Origin: Pleurostoma richardsiae
Taxonomy: Eukaryota > Ascomycota > Sordariomycetes > Calosphaeriales > Pleurostomataceae
NCBI GenBank assembly: GCA_030052745.1
Contig: JANBVO010000010.1
Coordinates: forward strand, 558,001-622,000
Length of the DNA stretch: 64,000 nt
Direction: 5' to 3'
Under the pieces are notes generated by a model. The model did not search any database. It saw only the letters and a program-made list of their open reading frames with translations, and was not told where the DNA came from. The translations under genes were made by a program, and so were the position numbers. Below, piece after piece: positions 57,321 through 64,000 of this stretch (position 1 is the stretch's first letter; every line of letters begins with the position of its first letter).

Positions 57321-60053
57321 TCAGAGAACCATCTGCCAGGTGACCTTCTTGCCCCGTTTCATGTTCAGCACCCCGACCGGCAGGAACTGCTTGTCCACGA
57401 GGCTGATGCCGCCGCACGTCTCCAGCAGCTCGTCCGCGTACAGCTGCACGATCCACCGCTTCTCCGCCTCCAGGCGCCCCCCCTCGGCGGCGCCGCAGCG
57501 CCGCAGCGCGTCCGCGACCTCCTTGCTCAGGGAGATCCCCTGCAGCTCCGGCACCGACAGCAGCCGCGTGTACGTCTCGTGCAGCGCCGGGCTCGCCGCC
57601 TCCCGGAACCGCGCGTACTCCGCCAGCGGCATGAACCCCCGCAGGCCCGGGTCGAGCGCCCGCTCGTCCCTGCCGTCCGGGTAGATGGCGCGCAGCCGCC
57701 GCCGCAGCAGCGCCTCGTCCGTCGCCTCGAAGGACCGCCGCGCGTGCGCGTGGTCGTCGCGCTCCCGCTCCAGGAACTCCTCCAGGATCTGGCGCGGCGT
57801 CTCGCTGATCTCGTCTCGGACCAGGAAGAGGCTGACGAACGGGTTGCGCACGCCGAGGCCGCCGAGGTGCTCCGGCAGGAAGATGAAGGCGTCCGGGGGA
57901 TCGTCGACTTGGAAGCGCGACCGGATCATTTGCTTCAGGTGCGCGACGACGTTACCCCCGGGGCCGAAGATGGTCTCCTGCATCTTCTCGTAGGTCTGCA
58001 GGGTGGAGTCGATGTGCTCCCGGCCGAAGCAATGTGCCGGCTCGCCGAACGTGTGGCTGAAGAACCGCCCGATGCAGCTGTTCCATGTCTGCACCCAGGA
58101 CAGGACGCTGTCGCAGAGAGCAAGCTGCTTCTGCAGCTGCCAGACGTGCGCGTCCACTTGTGACTGGTTAATGTCCCAATCGCCTGATTCCGGGTTCAGC
58201 TTCAGGAAACCGATGATCACCGGGCCGTGTGGCAGGACCGCAGCGACTTTTCTGTCCTTCTTTGCCTCGCTGGCAAGATAGACGGATCCGGTCTTGCTGC
58301 TGTTGAACTCGAGGCCGAAGACCTCTGCGAAGCGCTGCATGCCTGCCCAGGCGCGAGCACAATCCTCGGGGTCGCCGCACAGCCAGATGTCGTCGTGGAG
58401 GCGATGCAGCAGCATCCCGGTCTGCCGGTTGACAGTGAGGTCTATGAAGAACAGCACCAGCTCACCAATCAACTTCTCCGACGAGTGCGCCATGGGGACA
58501 CCTCGCTTCCGGGGCCTCGGGCCGGTGGGTGTCCGGTGCTCGGCCGAGTGGTCTAGATTTAGCGGCGCCTCCAGGTACTTCTTAAAGAATGCGACCCAGT
58601 CATCCGTGAAGCCGACGTACCTCATTGCGGCGTAGACGGTGCTATGGGGCAGGCTTGTGCCGTACCACTGGAGATCGGTTTGCAAGATCGCAACGCCTTT
58701 TCCAGAGTCGAGGGGTTTGCCGTAGGTGACGCTGCGGAGCCGGTGGATCAGCATGTCTGAGGTTAACTGACGGAGCAGCCTCTGCTTGATGCTAGGCCCC
58801 TTCTGATGTGTGCCAGCAGGTCTTTTCCATTCATCGAAGCCCTCATCATCGTCATCTCCATCATAACCCCCATTGCCTCCTTCGTAAAGAGAGGTTTCTC
58901 CGTCAGGCAGTTGCGATAGGAAAAAATCATCTAGGTATCTATTCTTGCGCTCCGTCTCCACGACTTTCTTGCTTAGAGGCTTGAGCGAGACGCCAGTGAA
59001 GTACTGACGTCGGTCCATGTCCCGTTGGGTGGGAGTGGACTCCATAGCACCCTGGCTCCAGGTCCAGATCGACCTGTCAGAAATGAAATCCTTTAATGCT
59101 GATTTCAGGAGGTTGCAAAGGCGGATTCCGATATACTGAACGAAGACCATCTGCAGCATGTCGTCGTCGGCCCAGATGCGATACTTGCCGTTCAGTTGCT
59201 GTCTCGGCATCACGCGGATCCCCTCCTCACCTGCGTCCCATTGCCATTGCCGCAGGTCCGTGAAGCGCATATTCAGGACGTCCGCGATCTCCCCGAGCGC
59301 CACAGAATTCCCTAGGAAGTCGCGGAGTATGGCCTGCTTTTCGTCACTCAGGAGATCCTCGGTGAGGAGGCCCCTGATGCAGCGTGCTAAGGACTCCTCA
59401 TTGAATGGAGTACTCTCCGCCATCAACGCCTTGCTTTCTCTAGCGATCCGTTTCCGAAGAGTTGTAAGGACTTTCTTTGCGTCATCGTCGGGAAACAGAT
59501 CGTCTAGGAAGGAGGAGATGTCGCTCTCGCTTGTCTGATAAGGCTCAAAGACGACCGACTCGAATTTGTCCACAAGCCCTGCGAGACGCTCCTTTTGGCG
59601 TTCCACCATCTCGAAAGTGTCACCAGATGCATCATCGGAGGAAGGAGTATCCTTGCCAGAGCTGAAAGAGCTCGGAGGGTCCATCCACTCGGTCAGAAGG
59701 CGGGAGTAGAGGTCTGCCAGCGAGAGCTTGTGGCTCTGGGTGTCAAGCTTCTTCCGTAACTTGCTGTCGAAGGAGTCCAGGGTGGACACGGGAATGGAGG
59801 CGTCGTATCGGGACTGCTGCAGCCACCGCTCCATGTTTCCGACATTAGGGTCTCTGTAGGCGGCCGGGCACAACTCCCATACTCCATCAAGGAGACAAGT
59901 CACACGGTCACGCGGGTCCTCGCAAGACGCTGCCTTGGCCAGGACCTCGCGCTTGCGGGTCTCATATGAGTTACGCTGCTTTTCGAGCTCCTTGATCTTT
60001 GTCAGAGTGATAGACTGCAGAGTCTTGGAAAGGACAGAAGTTGCCGAGGCCAT
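57321..60053 (-). CDS. rvt: Reverse-transcriptase-related cellular gene, rvt class (910 aa, single exon)
   Basis: One uninterrupted frame from the ATG at 60053. The N-terminal about 90 residues are charged and likely coiled coil (LTKIKELEKQRNSYETRKREV). The RT core runs from about residue 330 to 610: motif A is ILQTDLQWYGTSLPHS with Asp460, motif B lies around RKRGVPMAHSSEKLIGE (about 513-529), motif C is RLHDDIWLCG with Asp554-Asp555, and motif D is LEFNSSKTGSVYL. The WYGTSL text after motif A and the HDDIWL form of motif C are typical of rvt genes, a single-copy cellular RT-like class described by Gladyshev and Arkhipova in fungi, protists, some animals and bacteria. There are no terminal repeats, RNase H, integrase, endonuclease or gag-like parts, and the frame is whole. 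Characterised rvt proteins multimerise and polymerise nucleotides without a known template; the Neurospora gene is induced by amino-acid starvation and certain antibiotics. Confidence 0.9.
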   Translation of the reverse strand: MASATSVLSKTLQSITLTKIKELEKQRNSYETRKREVLAKAASCEDPRDRVTCLLDGVWELCPAAYRDPNVGNMERWLQQSRYDASIPVSTLDSFDSKLRKKLDTQSHKLSLADLYSRLLTEWMDPPSSFSSGKDTPSSDDASGDTFEMVERQKERLAGLVDKFESVVFEPYQTSESDISSFLDDLFPDDDAKKVLTTLRKRIARESKALMAESTPFNEESLARCIRGLLTEDLLSDEKQAILRDFLGNSVALGEIADVLNMRFTDLRQWQWDAGEEGIRVMPRQQLNGKYRIWADDDMLQMVFVQYIGIRLCNLLKSALKDFISDRSIWTWSQGAMESTPTQRDMDRRQYFTGVSLKPLSKKVVETERKNRYLDDFFLSQLPDGETSLYEGGNGGYDGDDDDEGFDEWKRPAGTHQKGPSIKQRLLRQLTSDMLIHRLRSVTYGKPLDSGKGVAILQTDLQWYGTSLPHSTVYAAMRYVGFTDDWVAFFKKYLEAPLNLDHSAEHRTPTGPRPRKRGVPMAHSSEKLIGELVLFFIDLTVNRQTGMLLHRLHDDIWLCGDPEDCARAWAGMQRFAEVFGLEFNSSKTGSVYLASEAKKDRKVAAVLPHGPVIIGFLKLNPESGDWDINQSQVDAHVWQLQKQLALCDSVLSWVQTWNSCIGRFFSHTFGEPAHCFGREHIDSTLQTYEKMQETIFGPGGNVVAHLKQMIRSRFQVDDPPDAFIFLPEHLGGLGVRNPFVSLFLVRDEISETPRQILEEFLERERDDHAHARRSFEATDEALLRRRLRAIYPDGRDERALDPGLRGFMPLAEYARFREAASPALHETYTRLLSVPELQGISLSKEVADALRRCGAAEGGRLEAEKRWIVQLYADELLETCGGISLVDKQFLPVGVLNMKRGKKVTWQMVL

Positions 60054-60683
60054 TGTCGTTTTCTCGGCCAGGGTGGGGAGAAGGGTTCAGTCTGGTAGAT
60101 TTTAGAGACGTTGCTTTGGAGAGAAACTTCAGACAACTTGGCAATTGAATCCTCGAGCAGCGACCTAACTTTATATCGAAAGACTCCGGAGAAAGACGAG
60201 AGCTAGAGACGTACACGGGAGCGCAATCGCGCATCGAGCAGTGGAGGATTATCTGCGGAGAACGTGGAGCTGATCTGCTCGAGCGATGAGGCAGCAGCCT
60301 GTTAAAGGAACCTTGTCTTGCCTCCCAGTGAGCCAAGCTTTCCAGCACGGTGATGTATCCCAGTCCATGCAGTTTCAGCTGAAAGCAGCGTATGGCTATC
60401 TTCTCGTCTCTGTGAGTCATGGGTTGCGGATGATTATCTAGGTAGGTAGTTATCGCGATGTCGTGAACCAGGCACAAACTGGTGTGTCACAGAGTAAATC
60501 CTCAGTACACTGCACGCATTTGCGTGCTGCGCACTGCGCAGATTCCTTCCATTTTGCCACGCAGATCTACTCTTGCTCTTCCAGTTTTGACCATTAACCA
60601 GAGTCACTAGATATTGCCATGTCTGGCAGAGGTCTTCGGCTTGTTGCGTGAAAGAGTTCATAGCAGATTGTTGTAAGTGCCTA
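60054..60683. promoter_or_regulatory. Upstream region of the rvt gene
   Basis: About 630 bp between the rvt start codon and the foldback element. It has an ATCTAGGTAGGTAG stretch near 60437 and no supported gene. Confidence 0.4.
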
Positions 60684-60685
60684 TA

Positions 60686-61835
60686 CTGTCTACTGCAATC
60701 TCGTGTTCGCCCCCCAACTTTTTTTCATTCCCCCGCACACATCGAATCTCAAGATGACCAAATACACGATTTTATCTATTCTAAGATAGATTTCTTGTCC
60801 AATCCTTCGTTGTTCGGTTTCTGGTTATTTTTGATATGTAGGTCTGATTGTTACGTATTTATCTATATAAATAACGTTATATTTTAGTTTCTTTTCAGTA
60901 GTAAAACTGTTGTTATATGGGAAAAATTACTATCTACTTAACTGTCTTTCTGGCTAACTAACTATTTCTCTAGCTATCTCTCTCGCTATCCTTCTAGCTA
61001 TCCTCCTGGCTATCCTTCTGGCTGTAACCCTGGCTAGCCGTCTGGCCATCTCCCTGGCTGTTACCCCGGCTGTTACCCTGGCTATTACCTTGGTTATTAC
61101 CTTGGCTGTCTTTCTGGCTGTTACCTTTGTTGTTTATTTCACTAGCTATTTCCCTGGCTGTTTCCCTGGCTGTGACCCTGGCTGGCCGTCTAGCCATCTC
61201 CCTGGCTGCTACCCTGGCTGTCCCTCTGGCTGTCTTTCTGGCTAGCTTTTTGGCTGGTTTTCTAGTTGTTTTCCTGGTCTATTTCCTAGTTATTAGATAA
61301 ACAGTTAAAGAGTTAACTGAAGAGCTAGCCAGGGAAATAGCTAGAGAGACAGCCAAGGTAACAACCAAGGTAACAGCCAGGGTAACAGCCAGGGAGATGG
61401 CCAGACGGCCAGCCAGGGTCACAGCCAAAAGGACAGCGAGAAGGACAGCGAGAAGGACAGCGAGAAGGACAGCGAGAAGGACAGCGAGAAGGACAGCCAG
61501 AAGGACAGCCTAGAAATCAGCCAAGGAGATAGCCAGAAAACCAACTAGAAGAATAACTAGAAAGGCAGTCAAAGGGTCAACTAAAAGGGATAACCGGAAG
61601 ACACACCAGAGAGTTAGTTAAGATAAATTAAACAACTTATAAGATATATTTAATATAGATAAATACCTAAGAACTAAATCTATTTACTAAACGTAACCGG
61701 AAACTGAAAAACATAGAATTAGACGAGATATCTATCTTAGAATAGATAAAGTCGTGAATCTGGTCATCTTGAGATTCGATGTGTGTGGGGGAATGAAAGA
61801 AAAGTGGGGGGCGAACACGAGATTGCAGTAGACAG
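60686..61835. mobile_element. Foldback / long inverted-repeat DNA element (non-autonomous, 1150 bp, TA-flanked)
   Basis: The first 106 bp (60686-60791) and the reverse complement of the last 106 bp (61730-61835) match at 99 of 106 positions by eye. Both ends read CTGTCTACTG inward and are flanked by TA (60684-60685 and 61836-61837), the usual target duplication of Tc1/mariner/pogo-like DNA elements. Inside the terminal repeats are AT-rich segments with weaker inverted similarity (TATTTATCTATAT). Further in are GC-richer arms of degenerate 12-bp units (like CTGGCTGTTACC) that are again inverted between left (about 61005-61140) and right (about 61335-61440). The left arm repeats one block directly (about 61025-61060 and 61168-61206). 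There is no transposase. The layout resembles Drosophila foldback elements or a large MITE. Confidence 0.85.
61429..61512. repeat. 12-bp tandem repeat AAGGACAGCGAG (7 copies) inside the foldback element
   Basis: Copies 1-5 (61429-61488) are identical; copies 6 and 7 differ by one and three bases. The copies abut without spacers. The unit is a variant of the degenerate 12-bp unit that builds both arms, so this looks like local expansion of one variant. Confidence 0.9.
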
Positions 61836-61837
61836 TA

Positions 61838-62053
61838 TGCACCGGATGGCTGCCTGCCGGTCTGCCGAGCGCCGAATCCCCCGATCTCTCGCCGATATCA
61901 TGGAGGCTCCACCGGAGGAGATACGGCTGACAAACCACCTACTCCGCTCCGATGATGTCCACGGCGCCATAGCTCAGCACCGCGTTTGCTTACTTTGAGA
62001 ACGATATAGAGAGCAGCCTGGATGCTTACGCGCCCGAAGGGACTTTGCCGTCA
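61838..62053. promoter_or_regulatory. Proximal promoter/5' leader of the OPT transporter gene
   Basis: Only about 216 bp separate the foldback element from the transporter's ATG. Confidence 0.4.
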
Positions 62054-64000
62054 ATGCCGGGTGACAAGCCTCCAGAGCGAGGCACGTCATCGACACCCTC
62101 CTCCGCCTCCGGCTCCATCCTGTCGGTTGCTCCGCCTACGCACACCGCCAGCACTCCACTCTTGCCGCCGATGAGCCCGTCAGGCGCAGGCGGTGCCGGG
62201 GAGCGCCGCGCCGCGGCGTGGGCGCCAGTAGTAGAGGGCCGGAGCTTCACTTGGCGGGGCGTCGCCGTCGGCCTCCTTGTCGGCCTGGTCATCTGCTTCT
62301 CCAACATGTACTTCGGCCTGCAGACCGGCTGGGTCAGCACCATGTCCATGCCCTCAAGTCTGATGGGGTTCGGCATCTTCAAGACGCTGTCCCGCCGCTT
62401 GAAGTTCCCCTTCTCCCCGGTCGAGAACGTGCTTGTGCAGACTGTGGCCGGGAGCATGGCCATCATGCCGCTGGGCTGCGGCTTCGTTGGCGTTGTAAGA
62501 TAATGCCCGTTCTCTGACACTGGGCTTGGGCTTCCACATTGCTTCACTTACTAACCCACATGGTAGGTCCCGGCGATGAACTATCTTCTGAAGCCTGAGG
62601 AGCAAGGACCGCTTTACCTCAGTACTTGGAAGCTGGTGTTGTGGTCGCTTGGCTTGTGTTACTTTGGTGTCGTCTTTGCTGTGCCACTGTGAGTTTCTGG
62701 GTCTCTCCCTTCGTTGACACTCAGATTCCAGATGAATCTTCTACCGGTCTCCTGCATTTCACTAACTTCGTACAGACGCCGCCAAGTGATTATAAGGGAG
62801 CAGCTGAAATTTCCTTCTGGCTTCAGTACAGCAGTTCTGATAGGCGTGCTCCATGGGAAGGCGGGCATACGCGGCAACACTACCGCAAAAGACGGCTCCA
62901 CCTCTGTCGCCGCCGGATTCGCAAGTCTTGCGGAGGACCACGTAGCCGCCAGTGATGCGGGAGGCTACAACGCCGACGAGGTCCTCCGCACCGCGGAGCA
63001 GCACGCTGAGAACCGGAACCAGGAGTGGAAGGCCAATGTGCGGCTACTGCTCCTCTGCTTCCTCATCTCCGGCATCTTCACCTTCGCCACCTACTTCTTC
63101 CCCGTGCTGAGGAACATCCCCGTCTTCGGATCCGTGGCCGCGTCTACCTGGGTCTGGACGCTCAACCCGAGTCTGGCGTACGTCGGCCAGGGCATCGTCA
63201 TGGGCTCCGCGACCACCCTCCATATGCTCATAGGCGCCGTCTTGGGCTGGGGTATCCTATCGCCCCTTGCCAAGTATAAGGGCTGGGCGCCAGGGCCGGT
63301 CGACGACTGGGACAAGGGCAGCAAGGGATGGATTGTGTGGATATCGCTGGCCATCATGCTCGCTGATGCTGTCGTCAGTCTCGGATACCTAGCACTCCGC
63401 CCGCTCATCGCTCGCGCGGCCTCAGGCGGCTTTCACCTCCCAGCCTGGTTGCGCAGAGATGGCTTTTCGAAGCTGACGGGACAGCGGAATGGGGGTTACA
63501 CCGCGGTACATCCTGAAGAGGACGAGCATGAACCTGTCCCGCCCAGCCCCATGTCAGACCTCGCGCCGGACGGGTCGGTCGTTGGCGACGGCGACGACAT
63601 CGGCGATGAGCATAAGCCGGCCGACGAAGACGACGCGCCAGCCGACCAACTGATTGGCAACACTACCGTCGCCGTGGGTCTCGTGCTGTCGGTGATATTC
63701 TGCGTCCTGTGCATCCGCGTCGTCTTCGGCGAGCTCGTGCCGCTGTACGCCACGGTCGTTGCCGTCTTCATGGCCCTCCTGCTCAGCATCATGGGCGTAC
63801 GCGCCCTCGGCGAGACGGACCTAAATCCGGTGTCTGGGATTAGCAAGCTGGCGCAGCTTTTCTTCGCCCTGATCATACCCCAGACTCACAAGTCGAGCGT
63901 GCTCATCAATCTCGTTGCTGGTGCAGTGGTGCGTTATGGCCCGATAAGATCTTGCAAACTATTGAGGGGAAGATTGCTAACATTTATCTGCGAACAGTCT
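62054..64000 (+). CDS. OPT-family oligopeptide/metal-chelate transporter (3' end outside window)
   Basis: Exons 62054-62494, 62567-62688, 62776-63928 and 63998-(beyond 64000); GT-AG introns, an ACTAAC branch in the first, phases consistent. About 572 residues are visible. A polar Ser/Pro-rich N-terminus (about 60 aa) is followed by SFTWRGVAVGLLVGLVICFSNMYFGLQTGW, the first helix signature of the family. Then come SPVENVLVQTVAGSMAIMPLGCG, VPAMNYLL and LRRQVIIREQLKFPSGFSTAVLIGVLH, and an acidic cytoplasmic loop (about 485-540). The visible part ends at the conserved ALGETDLNPVSGISKLAQL region. The text is closer to the fungal YSL-like/OPT branch than to ISP4-type peptide transporters. Such proteins import small peptides or metal chelates by proton symport. 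It is divergent from the rvt gene with a foldback element in the shared promoter. Confidence 0.9.

Noticed and set aside
57321-60053. Reading the RT gene as part of a retroelement
   Set aside because: No terminal repeats, no gag, protease, integrase, RNase H or endonuclease parts, and the motifs are of the cellular rvt class. It is a whole host gene.
61429-61512. CRISPR-like array
   Set aside because: Twelve-bp units abut without spacers, inside a eukaryotic foldback element; simple tandem repeat.
61329-61515. Coding sequence for a TAR-repeat protein in the right arm (and its mirror at 60994-61197)
   Set aside because: The 12-bp period makes any frame open; the same text appears inverted in the other arm, so repeat structure explains it.

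Overview
The window is nuclear DNA of a filamentous ascomycete (Pezizomycotina, most likely a Sordariomycete). The signs are short spliceosomal introns (about 50-215 nt, mostly GTAAGT/GTATGT donors with CTAAC- or CTGAC-like branch points), three full Zn2Cys6 transcription factors plus one possible C-terminal remnant, an AA11 chitin-active LPMO, a fungal ataxin-2/Pbp1 homologue and a fungal rvt gene. All exon maps here were made by eye from splice signals and reading-frame continuity. There are about 20 protein genes, separated in places by 3-4 kb of DNA in which I see no gene.

Region 1-15 kb holds small-molecule and carbohydrate enzymes: the tail of an unknown protein, a glutathione S-transferase-like gene, a TetX-type FAD monooxygenase, a broken hypothetical gene, and a compact prenylated-FMN module. 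The module is a Zn2Cys6 regulator, a UbiX/Pad1-type flavin prenyltransferase and a divergently transcribed UbiD/Fdc1-type decarboxylase. It resembles the Aspergillus niger sdrA-padA1-cdcA cluster. The palindrome CGGAAYTCCG occurs in the regulator's own upstream region and twice between the two enzyme genes. An intracellular GH31 alpha-xylosidase-like gene follows.

Region 15-36 kb holds a secreted-domain/single-TM protein with CCPxG cysteine repeats, two large Zn2Cys6 regulators (one with its zinc finger split over four exons, two of them 13 and 10 nt long), a 106-aa small protein, a membrane-anchored SMP-30/gluconolactonase-like protein and a Gfo/Idh/MocA (Gal80-like) oxidoreductase.

Region 36-56 kb holds a small secreted cysteine-containing protein, an AA11-X278 LPMO, the ataxin-2/Pbp1 homologue (Lsm, LsmAD and PAM2) and an amino-acid permease.

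Region 57-64 kb is the most unusual. A single-exon 910-aa reverse-transcriptase-related rvt gene (a domesticated host gene) lies head-to-head with an OPT-family oligopeptide transporter. Between them sits a 1150-bp foldback element: 106-bp terminal inverted repeats about 93% identical, flanked by TA, with inverted arms of 12-bp tandem repeats inside. It ends about 220 bp before the transporter start codon.
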